Below are positions 10,638 through 22,324 of a stretch of 60,000 bases of DNA, one piece after another (within the stretch, counting starts at the first letter, position 1; every line of letters begins with the position of its first letter). The notes under the pieces are model-generated. The model did not search any database, was not told the origin of the DNA, and worked only from the letters and a program-made list of their open reading frames with translations. The translations under genes and the position numbers were made by a program. The DNA is from Owenia fusiformis (lineage: Eukaryota; Annelida; Polychaeta; Sabellida; Oweniidae): assembly GCA_903813345.2 (NCBI GenBank), contig CAIIXF020000001.1, positions 33,502,866-33,562,865 on the forward strand, in the 5' to 3' direction.

Positions 10638-12076
10638 TCATATAAGAACCTCTATATCTTTCTGATAAAGCAAACCAGATTGAAATCGCATGGATGCATG
10701 TTTGTGTTACATAAAGTCAAAGAACACTGTCAATAAAAACATATCTATGCATTAGTGTGTTGTTCGGAATTTCTCAGTGCCAGAACGTTCAATTTATTTC
10801 TTGTCTAAAATACTGTAGTCAAAAGAAGATGAAAGAGTTTTACAAGTGTATATTGTATGTGTAGTTAGCTTCTTTATTTTGTTTTATCTCAAAAGCTATT
10901 GTATACTTTCATTTTTTGCAAGGGCATCTCATTAACAAATCTGGAGTCTTGAACACAAAATCGGAATATTTTAAGAAAAAATTGGGATAAATTCTTAAAA
11001 TTGGGATAGAAATCGGGGTTTTTTGAAAATTGGGATTTTGAAAAAAATGGGGATGAGCAATAAAAAATTGGGATTATTCCCGATATAAATTGCTTTTTGA
11101 CAGGTGAGTTGAACCCGGAATCTTTTTTGATACAAACCGGATATCCCAGATTTTTAAAAAAATCAGCCTGGAATTCTGAAATGTTTAAGTTGAGAGGTAT
11201 TTGACCCCAGAATAGGGCCCACAAAATTCAACTACCCTATCAGAATATTTGTTTGTCCTATTCTGAGGGTTGTGATTTCTATTAGCCCCTGCAGGGCCTC
11301 AGAATTGCTCATGAGAAGGAAAGAGTACCTTTTGTTGTCACAATAGGTATGACCTTATCTGTCCCCAGCAAATTGATTCACTGTATGGCCAAATCATAGA
11401 TTACCATAAAAAACTCCATGTAAGAGATAAGACCTGATCAATGATTAACTTCATCTATTCAGCTTCCCTCTGTCTTGAATATCAAGCTGGCCTTGTAAAA
11501 GCTTTTTCTAACTGAATGTAAACATTTGTCAGGAAGGATTTTAGTAGTTGCCTTGGTATTTGGCTGTTTAAAGTTCAACTTGTGTGTAGTTATAGAGCAA
11601 CTTTCCATAGTAACCTTAAATTCATTATTATTGTAGATGCTATGATTATGTTGGGCAGTTCAAATCGAGCAAAGCAAAGTTGAAAAATACTGTTAAATGA
11701 TCTATTACCTCTTACATTGGAAATATTACTAAATGAATCGCTAGCATCCATTGTTGACCCATGGAGCACTATCATCGCAAATTGAGATTTTATTTACCAA
11801 CCAGGTGAGTACCTTATTACACATGTAAGTTCTGCATCTGTATGTGTCTACTTTCCTGGTTGCCATGGTTACACCTTATCATGATTCTAGATAACATGCT
11901 AATGAAGATTCATATAAGCTAGGTGGTTACAGTAATTTTATAATTGCAAATACAAAATATGGGTTGTAAATAATGTTACCAAAGATGTATTAAATATGAT
12001 ATCAGTCAAGATTCTTTGAGTTTGTTTCATGAAAGATATATCACTGTCAGTAAAACAGTATCTGTAGTATGGTATC
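10638..12076. other. No gene; degenerate GGGAT-type repetition
   Basis: From about 10970 to 11100, AAAATTGGGAT-like words recur irregularly. The 111-residue reverse-strand frame at 10889-11224 is a translation of this. The rest is unremarkable AT-rich DNA. Confidence 0.5.
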
Positions 12077-12401
12077 CAGGCCTGTCAACTGTCCCGCAAT
12101 TTGCGTATTTGTCACGCATTTGCTGAAGAATTTGGTCACGCCAGTTATTTTTGCGTGACAGAAAATGTCACGCAAATACGCATTTTACCTGGTAATTGTC
12201 AAGCAAAAATATTACTGTTGAAAAATTTCTAAAAAAGTTCGTCTACACAGCAAAAATATGAACGCCGAAAAAAAACGTACGCATTTCGTTTGGACTTTTC
12301 ACGCGAATGACGTATATGTCACGCATTCCGTTCGAAATTTTTCGTTCAACATTTCCAAGTCACTCATGTTACAGGTAGGTGTTCCCAAGTTGACAGGCCT
12401 G
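12077..12401 (+). mobile_element. R1 element, copy 3, internally deleted (TSD ggtatc)
   Basis: Both ends are present with 6-bp flanks ggtatc (12071-12076, 12402-12407). The C-run and the following tandem-repeat part are missing. The left half joins directly to the last 60 bp near 12344. Confidence 0.9.
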
Positions 12402-12449
12402 GGTATCATATTCATGTTCTCTCTATTTGTAAATTATGAGTGGAGGAAA

Positions 12450-12545
12450 AGGGGTTTACGAAAAACACCGACCGCCGACCACCGACCAGTCACTCTCCAC
12501 AGTTGGGTACATGTGGTCGGTGGTAGGCTGACGGTCTTTTACATA
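12450..12545. repeat. R7 repeat fragment (GACCGACC type)
   Basis: GGGGTTTACG followed by CACCGACC words, then GGTCGGTGG and CGGTCTTTTAC on the other side, make a short inverted-repeat element. Related copies lie at about 41636-41730 and 44960-45085. Confidence 0.55.
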
Positions 12546-12689
12546 AAGATGAAAAAATGCAAAATTAGAAGTAAAACTAGTTTGGCTAGTGAGTAGCCAT
12601 TTTGAAAAATGGCAGCCATTTTTATGTGAATTTTTAGAAGCTTGGTACCCTTTCAAATGACACTTTGGCTCGTAATTAAGCAGCCAATA

Positions 12690-12905
12690 CAAAAAATTTC
12701 GAGACAAATGCATGACATATGCACAAATTTTGAAGCAAATGCGCGACCTACATGTATACAGAATTCCCGTGAAATTTCGGAACGACATTTTTTCGTTCTT
12801 CTTCGGCATTCTTTTTTTTGATGTATCGGCATTCATTTTTCTTAAGTTCTTCTACAGAAATATTTTTGCTTGACAATTATCAGGTAAAATGCGTATTTGT
12901 GTGAC
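12690..12905 (-). repeat. Diverged R1 copy
   Basis: On the minus strand this holds recognisable R1 left-half words (TTTTTGCTTGACAATTA, then AAAATGCGTATTTGTGTGAC). It is too decayed for ends or TSDs to be found, so the R1 family has been active over a long period. Confidence 0.6.
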
Positions 12906-14089
12906 ATATTCTATTGTCATTGTATAGATGTTCTACTGAGGAACTTTGATTATATTCAATTTCCTTTGATCTTTAACTTTCTAAAAAAAATTTTAATGTT
13001 GAAATGTTGAATTCTTTTGATTGTCATGAATTTAAGGTTCATACATAAGCTGAACATCATCTAGTTTCAAACACTAACACAATCTGAATCTCATTCTGTT
13101 TGATGCAAAAGCAGTTTTACTTTAATCCAAAATAAAAAATATGGTAAATCAATATGTGTCTATGGTAGATGTTAGTATGTAGTCAAACCAGCACTAGTGC
13201 TGCCAGCTACCCATCCATTCATCTATTTAGTTACTAGTAAAGCTTTTGTACCTTGTCTATGGTAAGAATAAATCAAACAGAAATGTTAATTTGACATGAT
13301 TGGTCATGCCCACCTTGTAGGGTGTAGGGATAAAGGGAAGGGTCAGGATAACACTTATATAAAATATTTAAAGTGTCTAATAATGATAATGAACATATTA
13401 CAATGTTACACAACATTAGTAGATGCTAATTAAATATCAATTGTTGTTAGTGTAATATGTATTTTTCATTTAATGCTGCAACAAGTACACACATACCAAA
13501 AGGTGTCACACCCACTTTTCCCTAAAAGCAGCTATATGTGACTATATTTGATAAATATTATTGATTTACAGTATCATTATATAAACTTTTCAGTGTTTAA
13601 GTGTTAAAATAATAATATACATATTGATACAATTTTTGACAAAGAAGAAGCCATAAAATTAAAACAGATTTGCAAATATTTCCCTTTGAGATCAAAAGGA
13701 CACATTTGGGAGGGGGTCAAATTAAAAATATTTTGAGATATAAATACTGTTTCTATGGTAACCATATAAGTTATAGAGATTGGAAATTTCTGGCACTCAC
13801 TAACCTTAACATGTCCTACCCAATATAAAACAATAAATATCTGACATGCATTAGTATTTTTTTATTGGGTGGTATTAAAGTACCCCCATGCTTTCTTGGG
13901 GGTAGGGGTATAAATTGGTCTGAGGGCTGCCTGCCACCCCTATAGAAAGTCCAACTACCCAGAAAGTGTCCAGTATAATCATATAGATGGTTTGAAATAG
14001 GTTGGAATGTGTAACCTTCTATGAAAGGAAGGTGTTACAATTATCAGAGTGGGCCATAGTCTATACCTCAAAAGTCATAATGTGGGGGC
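12906..14089. other. No gene seen
   Basis: AT-rich unique sequence without a convincing frame or repeat of the families found here. A short palindromic CCCCCATGCTTTCTTGGGGG lies near 13884. Confidence 0.5.
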
Positions 14090-14237
14090 ATTCTCATACC
14101 AGATCCTAAAATTTGGGTCCATTGCCATACCAAATGTCAAAAAAAAGTACCTCATGTGCGCCGAGGATCCCCGTCAAGGTTTATGTACAGTGAGGTATGG
14201 CAATGGTCAGATTTTTCCACTTTCTGGTATGAGAATG
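14090..14237. repeat. Imperfect hairpin, 148 nt
   Basis: CATTCTCATACCAG and CCATTGCCATACC at the left pair with GGTATGGCAATGG and CTGGTATGAGAATG at the right. Arms are about 43 bp with bulges. Probably a small foldback element. Confidence 0.6.
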
Positions 14238-14273
14238 TTATTCTATTATTTGATACATGAAATGAAACAGTAA

Positions 14274-15934
14274 CAGAGCTGTCAAGTGTCCCGCGAATGG
14301 CGGGATTATCCCGCGAATTTGATCAAAATTAGGCTTATTCACGTGTCCCGCAATGTCCCGCGAAGTCCCGCAAATGTGGTTTTGACCTCCACGAATTTCC
14401 GAAATTGTTGCAATCCCCTATATTGTGATTATCTTATCTTATATAAGAAGCCAAGTTTTTGCACTTTTGAGGAGTAAAGTTTACCTAATTTTAAGTACCT
14501 AGCATGCTGTTGTTTGGTATCAAAATAAAGAGGAAGGGTTCAACTTTCATTTTAATTACGAAAATAGGGATGTAGGACAAAAATAGTTCTAACGTTGGCC
14601 TTTTTACTATCCGTGTGGCCTTCATCTCAGAACTGAGCAAATGTTAGCAAACGCGAGTTACAATAAATGGACGCTGATATCTAGAAAGGATTTGTAGAAA
14701 AACCGGGAACCAGGTAGTAAATCCTCCATGCTGGGTTCAAACTTGTACCCGGTACCCGGTCAAAAAACGGGTACCCAAAAAACGAAAAATACGAATATAT
14801 AACGTAATTAGATTATGAGAAAACGTGTAAGATTTGTTTTGAATTCACAAAAATGTATGTATCCTTCAAAATTGAGCTAGAAGCTTCAAATAAAAAGCAT
14901 ATTTAAGGCTCTTTTCTTCCCCCCCCCCCTTCATTACCAATAGAAAAATGACCACTGACCATGATGATAGAGGACGAAAAGAGCCTTAAAATGCTTTTTC
15001 TTTGAAGCTTCTAGCTCAATTTTGAAGGAAGTTACATACATTTTTGTAAATTCAAATCAAATCTTACACGTTTTCTAATGATCTAAATTATGTTGTATAT
15101 TTGTATATTTCGTTTTTTGGGTACCCGGTTTTTTCGACCGGGTACCAAGTTTGAACCCAGCATGGAGGATTTACTACCCGGTACCCGTTTTTTTCTACAA
15201 ACCCAATCTAGAAAAGTAACCCCATTCCCTATAATTTGATGTAGATTAATCGAACCCCTATATCATGGGCTTTCAATTGAAAGAAAATGCCTACAGTATA
15301 TGAATAGGTACATTTTAATATATAACATTATGGGGGTAAGCGTTTCATAGTTGTTCACGACGCCAGAAATGCAAAGTATTGTTCCGAATTTTTGAATTTC
15401 GTGTTAGATTACGGTACTCACACCTGAAGCATGATTTTTGCTTTTGAAAAATTACAATAAAGTTTAATACTATTCCTATACGTATTTTGTGAAATTGTGT
15501 TGACGTTTATTTAAGTTACAATACAACGGTGCATTATATTTGATTAATCAGTATTTGGAAGTTTGATTTAAGTACTTTTACACGCTTTTAGTCCCAATCA
15601 CGCAAATCCTTGAATGTCCCGGGACATCCTGCAAATTTAGGTGAATGTCCCGCGAAATCCCGCAAATTTAGGGCACTTTGTCTAAAAAATCTGTCCCTCT
15701 ATCAAGTTTTTGGCGCTAAACCTGTTAACTATCCCGCAATTAGGGTGTTTGTCCCTCGAATGGTCCCGCGAAATCCCGCGAATTTGAGAAAAAAAGTTGG
15801 CCTATTAGCGCAATCACGCAAATCCCTTAAATGTCCCGCGAATTTAGTAGATGTCCCGCAAAATCCCGCGAATTTTGGGCACTGGGTCTAAAAAATCTGT
15901 CCCGCGAGAAAATCTTTAGGGGTTGACAGTACTG
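14274..15934 (+). mobile_element. R2a element (6-bp TSD cagtaa), carries R3a
   Basis: Left end CAGAGCTGTCAAGTGTCCCG, right end TTGACAGTACTG, both flanked by cagtaa (14268-14273, 15935-15940). Terminal regions are packed with TCCCGC/GCGGGA words. The right 330 bp are degenerate tandem units of a gtcccgcgaaatcccgcgaa type. It contains no transposase. Frames such as 15610-15891 (NPANL/KSRKF repeats) are translations of these arrays. A MULE-like insert, R3a, occupies 14688-15204. Confidence 0.9.
14688..15204. mobile_element. R3a, MULE-like insert in R2a
   Basis: Inverted-repeat element with ends related to GGGTTTGTAGAAAAACCGGG and GGTACCCG words (KpnI-like GGTACC palindromes). It is flanked by atctagaaa on both sides. 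The R2 copies at 38.6-41.3 kb lack it and show the single-copy site, so 9-10 bp was duplicated. The middle holds an R6-related inverted segment around a C-run near 14920. Confidence 0.8.
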
Positions 15935-16472
15935 CAGTAAGTAACTTACTGCACGACTTACTATTTCCAATAGTTTTGCATAAATTTTTTAATATTTTAG
16001 AATTCTTGTTTCCAAAACTATGTGATCATTTTCATGAATCCATCCATTTCTGCAATCAGAATTCAAAATTGACCTTACCCAACGTACCCCACCAAGTGCC
16101 TTTTGGATTGTACAATTGACAATTTTACATTTATTTTTATATGTGAAGAACATGATGCCATAGTTCTGTTACGGATGTTACTGGTGAGTGATTACCACAA
16201 GGCCTGCTGGTGTATCAACAAGTCATTAACTTACATACTTAAAACTACTAGAAACCAGAAAACAATTCCGACAAGTATTATAAACAATTGCATTGTTAAG
16301 GAATCATCAGGTTACTTTAGCTACATGATTTACAACACATATTTGACATATGTTCTAACATTTCGGAAAGGAAAAATGAGGCTTTAACAGCATTTAGTAG
16401 ATACAAGGCTATATTGTCTCATTACCTAGTTCACCTATCTATGTAAGTAAATATAGCGTTTTTTTCATGTAG
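15935..16472. other. No gene seen
   Basis: A 94-codon forward frame at 16103-16387 exists but has no splice or family support. Confidence 0.4.
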
Positions 16473-16949
16473 TGCAAGCTTATATCTCAAAATATGGAAA
16501 GTATATCAGGTAACAAGTTTGAAGGCAGAAATAATGTGAGTTATGGTGGGAGTAAAGCTGTCTTGAACAGAGAATCTGTGAACATACAATTACAAGCAAG
16601 GCCAAGGAGAACAAGACCAAAAGTCAATATCACTATCTCGAAACAGTCAAATAATATCACAATGGATTCTATGCGTACACATCATCAAATCAGATTAGCA
16701 TGCCGTACTGGTAAAACTGGCAAAGAAGAAGATGAAGTGTTTTTTACTGATCGCAAGTATTCACCAACAATTCGATTCAGTAATTCTACACCTATTTCAA
16801 TTCCTACAATTTCTGACTCATCTGAAGATGTTTGTTATCAGGTGCACTCTCATACCAATGGAGGAACTTATAAGGCTGTAAGTCAAAACAGAATATTGAG
16901 CCATGGACGTAAGCAATCTGTCCGATTTATAAGTCCACATTTCAGGTAA
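16473..16949 (+). CDS. Candidate coding exon, unknown protein
   Basis: A T-rich tract and TAG end at 16472, then a frame stays open through an ATG at 16494 to 16946. There a donor (TTTCAG|GTAATA) cuts the codon just before the frame's own TAA. That is the signature of a real exon, about 474 bp, ending in phase 2. The peptide is hydrophilic, rich in Ser, Thr, Asn and Arg, with basic patches (ARPRRTRPK near residues 36-44) and an acidic TGKEEDEVFF stretch near 73-82. It has no membrane segment. It looks like a disordered N-terminal region. The sequence is not repeated in the window. I do not recognise the family. If the ATG is not used, it could be an internal exon starting at 16473. Confidence 0.5.
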   Translation, partial: CKLISQNMESISGNKFEGRNNVSYGGSKAVLNRESVNIQLQARPRRTRPKVNITISKQSNNITMDSMRTHHQIRLACRTGKTGKEEDEVFFTDRKYSPTIRFSNSTPISIPTISDSSEDVCYQVHSHTNGGTYKAVSQNRILSHGRKQSVRFISPHFR

Positions 16950-17193
16950 TATGTTTAATGTTTTGAATATTTACAAATGGATTCAAGGGAACTTAAAGGG
17001 GCAGCAAGGACTGTAGAGAGAAAATTCGAAAATTTTTATTTTTTCTGAGCTATCAGATCAATATTTCGGCTTAACATCTTCTTTGACATACCCATTTTCC
17101 TAAAATGTATGGATAAACTAACAATTTCAGCATTAAGATGTGTAAATTTAGTTCAAAGCTTCTATAAAGGGAGTCCCACTTACATATGTACAG

Positions 17194-18927
17194 GGCTTTG
17201 TATAAAAAACCTCCTACCCACGTACCCTCGTACCCACGTACGTGGGTCCTGACCCAGTCTTTAAAGAGTTAAATCTTTAACATTTTTTAAACATTATTCT
17301 ATCTCAATGTATGCTTAATTATGGATGAATTTATGTACCCATATGCCTTTATTTCTAGATCGGACATCTGTCTCGTCATAAAATAAAGCCGGTGTAAAAG
17401 AAATTATGGTCCCCTTGGGATTATGGTCCCTTTTCTGAAAGGCCCTTACTGGCCCTGATTGTGGATACGATAATAAGGGAAAGAGTTGTATTTAGGTCAC
17501 CATATAAATCAATGGAAAGTAGGACCATAATTTGAGAGGACCTCCTACCCTTTTACACCGGCATTGCATAATGTTCATTTGAGCTATTTGAGTGTTGTTT
17601 TTGATATATCGAAGCGATTTTTTGTTGATCGGGCAGTCTAACAGTGTACAACCCATCTATTGCTTGGCGCAAATTGGTCACATGGGGCATGTGTTGTAAA
17701 GTGCTGTAGTTTTTGACTCCATGAGCAGAATATGGTCAAACTTTCACAACAAAATTCACATTGAATGACCTGAATGATTCTGGATTGACGAAGTTATTCA
17801 ACTTTTCATCGGTCCTGTTTTTTAACACCCTGTAGTTTCGATTTTTATCACATATACTTTTTATTCTTTCAAACGATATTACAAGTATTCATTGTTTGCA
17901 CGACAGATTTGAACTATACGTGTAATTTGTCTTATGTCTTTTATTTAATTTAACATCAGAATTGGAGATACAAAGTGATAGAGTGATCAATTCACACGAT
18001 CTCAAGGAATAATAAAGGCTGCATTTCTGTTTAACCGTGGCGCAATTGAATAACGAAATATTTGAAAAGTAGAAGGATTCGCTATATTCGTTTTTAATCG
18101 CTTTTTGGCACAATTTAAGGATAATTGTGCGCACTAGTTCAGTGAATCATTTAGATGGAATTAAAAGTTAGAGTTGCCAAACTTATGCAGGGGGGGTGTA
18201 AGTTTGGTTTTGTAAACTTCGACATTATTCATGGCCGTTTGATCCATAATTAGGTAATATGAAGAGTAGAGTTTTATTTTGACAATGATTTGATGTAAAA
18301 CTGGTTTGAATGATAAAAGTTCAGCTTTGTAGTTTCTAGCTTTTTGCGCGTAAAACGTGAATACAATGGACAACAACGACACCAAATCTTTGACTAACAT
18401 ACGTTAATAACGTATAATATTCGTAAGAATGAATTCTAATAACATTTGAAATAAACATCTAATAAAATGTGGTGAATTAAATTGGTTGGAAACTCTAAGA
18501 AATATATTTTTAAAAATATGTCAACTTTTGGACAAGGGTAAACTTCCTGGGACATTTACAATCTGCATGAGGTAACAGGAGGCACGGATTGCACTGAACG
18601 AAGGCTAGGAGATTGCTAATAAGCACTGATGTGTTATACAGGTAAGACTGCCCGATCAACAAAAAACATTTCGACATATCAAAAACATAAATCAAATAGC
18701 TCAAAAATAATGAACATTTATGCAATTCCGGCTTTATTTTATTTTACTAGAGAGATGTCAGACCTATAAATAAAGGCATATGGATGCATAAATTCATCTA
18801 TAACTCAGGATAAACTGAGATTGAATAATGTTTTTAACATTTAAAAATTTAACTCTTTAAAGACTGGGTCAGGACCCACGTACGTGGGTACGAGGGTACG
18901 TGGGTAGGAGGTTTTCTATACAAAGCC
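17194..18927. mobile_element. R9, MULE-like element with long inverted arms (TSD tatgtacag)
   Basis: Ends GGCTTTGTATAAAAAACCTC and its inverse, with arms of about 280 bp. An exact 9-bp flank, tatgtacag, lies at 17185-17193 and 18928-18936. The unoccupied site can be seen in the R10 copy near 25530. The first 18 bases match the R3/R4 ends at all but one or two positions. The interior (17650-18640) has small reverse frames but nothing like a MULE transposase. The left arm is interrupted by R8. Confidence 0.88.
17393..17557. mobile_element. R8, 165-bp element with CCGG duplication
   Basis: Inverted ends TGTAAAAG/CTTTTACA are bracketed by CCGG at 17389-17392 and 17558-17561. The partner arm of R9 shows the uninterrupted sequence with a single CCGG near 18727. 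It therefore inserted after R9 formed, with a 4-bp duplication. Confidence 0.75.
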
Positions 18928-19122
18928 TATGTACAGTGTATAGATTTTTAAGATTCACCCCGTTTCAAGAGGAATATCAGCTGAATTAATGTTCATCCAA
19001 GGGGTTTCTTTGTAGATAATAAAAATATATATTAGTCTTGATGAAATCCAAACTTAAATATATTTTGACACTGGTCGATGATCGTTGAATGGCCCCCTGC
19101 ACTAATTGTAGCACCTTTAATT

Positions 19123-19870
19123 TAAAATTTAAATTATAATGACTTTGATATGCAAACAAGTTTAGTGAAATATTGTTTGATAATGAATGGAAAGACTGAA
19201 ATACTTGGTAAAACAATTATGAAATGCTAAACGATAAGCATTATGTAACATTCCACCATCTCTCATAGGTCGGCATCGGCCAGGCACTGTTTAATTTTTA
19301 TGTATTATTTTAATGTAATATGTAAACTGTATCTGTTTTAGTGCTTGAGACATAAAATAAATAAAAATATTACTACCACTACTTCAACAAATTCTCTCAG
19401 GATTCTGAATCTGACATCGTAATTGAAATCCGACTTCCAGTTAAGATTCTACACCATTTTGAAATTCGCACTTGCCAGTATCCATGATGCAGATTGATCA
19501 AATTCACTTATCTAAGTCCCAGCCAGTTTATATTATATTAAGCATATTTTTATATTCTTCATAACTGATGTTTGTTCTAATTACAGCATGAAAAGTAAGA
19601 ACATTTTTCGTATGAAATTTTCTAGTGTTCAGAATTTTGGTGCGTCACATTACATGTTAAATATTCTCTGATTTATATCATAAATTAGACCATTTTGACG
19701 TTTTATATCTACAACCAGACAGTTTATCTACAACCAGACAGTTTATCTTGACATATACCTTACTTATCTTAAGTAATAAAAAATGATTAATTACTGAAAA
19801 TTTTAATTCAATTCGTTGAAGTCTAAAACAAGTGTTTTTAAATATCAAGATAATGTGTGATTTGTGTGAC
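19123..19870. other. No gene; possible LINE 3' tail
   Basis: About 19265-19370 ends in GAGACATAAAATAAATAAAAATA, which resembles a LINE or mRNA 3' end with a polyadenylation signal. A 20-bp unit with the word CAACCAGACAGTTTATCT is tandemly doubled near 19713-19748. No coding frame is supported. Confidence 0.4.
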
Positions 19871-19917
19871 ATTCACTAGGGAGCGGCTTTTGTACTGAAA
19901 GGAGCGTTTTCGGTATA

Positions 19918-20717
19918 TTTATCCCAACGAACGAAGTTCTGTAGGGATATAGTGAAGCCCTCCGTCCGTCCATCTGTCCGTCTGTCCATCTGTCCGTCCG
20001 TCAGTCAGTCAGTCAGTCCATCCGTCTGTCCGGAAGATAACTCAAATAATAGTTGATGGATTTTCTTTATATTTAGTGGAAAGATGTATAGTGGTGAATA
20101 GTTTTACGCAAAAAAAATTTTTTCAAGATGGCCACTGCTTTAAAAATGACGTGACTTTTTTGCAAAAATCATAAATTTTTCATTCTGAACCAAAGTAATT
20201 AATATTATTGTTTGAAATTTTGGGAGTATATTCACAACATTTATTTTTTTCACTTATATTCCGTTTTTTTCATCCTGACCCCCAGGGGCCGTATATGGGG
20301 GGACAGGAAAACAGAAATTTTCACTAATTTTTAGATCTTTCTAAAGTATAGCTTTATTATACTCAAATGAAAAGCAATTAAGAGTAGATTGCAAATATTG
20401 TATCTTTTTTCTGTTTCGAGCCTCGTAAAATTCATAATGGCCGTCTAATGTACGATTTCGCAATAATTTTTCGATCCCTTCAAAGTATGGCTATATTATA
20501 CTCAAATTGAAGGAATTTTGGAGTAGATCACAATTATGGTATTATTTTTCAGATTTGTATTTCAGAAAATTCAAAATGGCTGCTTTGCAGGAATATGCAA
20601 TTCTAAAATCTAATTTTTTCAATTTTAACCAAAGTAATGAGTATAATTGATTGGAATTCGCTAATTGATATTTTGTTCGTTGGGATTTGCTACTCCACGG
20701 AGTTGCCGTTATCTAGT
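19918..20717 (+). repeat. R11 repeat, copy 1, with GTCC-type run
   Basis: It starts ATCCCAACGAACGAAGTTC, carries a CCGTCCGTCCATCTGTCC run at 19958-20035, and ends TTCGTTGGGATTTGCTAC then GTTGCCGTTATCTAG. It lies inside the left end of R12, flanked by gtata on both sides. The body has paragraphs ending aaaatggc. This family is frequent in molluscan sequence as far as I recall. Confidence 0.7.
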
Positions 20718-21287
20718 TGTATACTGAAAAATGTTCTGACTTGTTTCAGTATAAAATTCAGTACAAATATAAAAATACACTGACTTTTTAAGGACATTTT
20801 TAAGTACAAAATTGTACTGAAAAATATACTGACTTTTTAATTTGAAAACTAAACATTGATAGTACACTGAAAAATTCAATGAAGATATTTTCGTTTTTGA
20901 TAGCAATATTTGCGTGTAATATTTAACTTATTTCAACCGTCAAAATTCCTCAATTCAGTTCCCGGCATGCACCAGTCATAAGGGAAATCCCTGGGGAATT
21001 CCCCTTCCGACATTTTGAAAATTGCTGATATATTTCCGATGTAAAAACTAAAATCTCTTCGTTCTGCCGATAAACCCATACAATTGGCGATCTAACAACA
21101 TAAAAAGAATTCTAAAATACTCTGGAATGTATCGAGGTAGGTCATTTAATAGTGCAATGCGTAGTTCATTCTCCGACATTGTAGAAAGACAGGCTTACTG
21201 ATAATACGGCCGTACGACCACAATCTAAAGTGGTCGGTAGGATACGATAATATGTATGGAGAACAGAGCAAATGTCTGAAGTCATCA

Positions 21288-22324
21288 CAGGCCTGTCAAC
21301 TGTCCCGCAATTTGCGTATTTGTCACGCATTTGCTGAAGAATTTGAAGTCACGCCAGTTTTTTTTGCGTGACAGAAAATGTCACGCAAATACGCATTTTA
21401 CCTGGTAATTGTCAAGCAAAAATATTACATGGCGTAGAATAATGGAAATAGCGCCATGAATCCCGGGGCAATTAATATCGGATCCAAGTACGTCATTAAT
21501 GGTCGAAAATCAGAATATTGAAAAATTTATAACCTAAAAGGCCGAAAGATAATGCGGCAAATATTGAAACGGGGGTTGTCAACATTTTGTATTAGCTTTG
21601 ATCTCTTAAAATCCGTTGAATCCTAAGCGATTGGAGTTGTTTAGATCACTTAACGAATGATATGAAATGGTGAGGATTTGGGTTTTTTCAAAGTTTATAA
21701 TGGCGGCCAATGGGTGATTTTAGCAAAATATCCCGAAAATTAAATCATTAAAAGGCCGAAAGATCTGTGGATGGATTTTGCTGTTTTATATATCAAAATG
21801 AACACTTTGTTGGGTCTAACAAGGATCCGTTGAATCCTAAGAAAATAAACGATTTGCTCAAAAGTTATTAAGATTTTAAATTGTGATGAAGACTGCTCTC
21901 CATTGAAATCTCTGGACCATGAAATGTCGATTTACGCGCATGCGTTGTGACGTTATTTCCATTATTCTACGCCATGCTGTAGAAATTTTTTCGAAATATG
22001 TTTACGATACGGTAAAAATACGAACGTCGGAAAAAAGCCGAACGCAATTTGTTCGGATTTGTCACGCGAATCCCGTATATGTCACGCATGTTCATTGGAA
22101 ATTTTCGTACCTCCCCCCCTCCCCCCGTTGACGATACCGCGAGCGTAGTGAGCGCGAAAAATTTGAGGTGATTAAAGTTTGGCAAAGGTGCTCAAACTTT
22201 GGCCAAAGGTGTTTAAAAGTTGGCCAAAGGTGTTCAAAATTTGGACAAAAGTGTTCAGATTTGGACTTAAGTGTCCAACATTTTAAAGTCACTCATATTA
22301 GGTGGTCCCAAGTTGACAGCCCTG
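21288..22324 (+). mobile_element. R1 element, copy 4 (TSD tcatca), with nested 549-bp insert
   Basis: Ends CAGGCCTGTCAACT and AGTTGACAGCCCTG, flanks tcatca at 21282-21287 and 22325-22330. The right half is the variant form with GCTCAAACTTTGGCCAAAGG units. The left half is split at 21427/21977 by another inverted-repeat element. It lies within R12. Confidence 0.9.
21428..21976. mobile_element. 549-bp inverted-repeat element inside R1 copy 4
   Basis: The first and last 23 bp are perfect inverted repeats (CATGGCGTAGAATAATGG and so on). Comparison with other R1 copies shows the flanking R1 sequence joins with no duplicated bases. Internal direct repeats AAAAGGCCGAAAGAT and ATCCGTTGAATCCTAAG each occur twice. 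No coding frame. The superfamily is unclear. Confidence 0.75.

Larger units (their letters stand above)
17034..19122 (+). repeat. R10 repeat, split by R9
   Basis: 17034-17193 plus 18937-19122 together match the uninterrupted copy at 25383-25672 (shared TTTCTGAGCTATCA at one end, GATAATAAAAATATATATTA near the other). The break coincides with R9 and its target duplication. It is an older dispersed repeat with no protein. Confidence 0.75.

Noticed and set aside
10889-11224. 111-codon reverse frame
   Set aside because: Its composition follows the degenerate GGGAT-type repetition. No family or splice support.
12456-12836. 126-codon reverse frame
   Set aside because: It spans R7 and decayed R1 sequence and has no independent conservation.
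15610-15891. Repetitive Pro/Asn/Arg-rich frames (also 40200-40394, 44287-44613, 55083-55304)
   Set aside because: They translate the TCCCGC arrays of R2. The periodic peptide reflects the DNA repeat, with no start or splice context.
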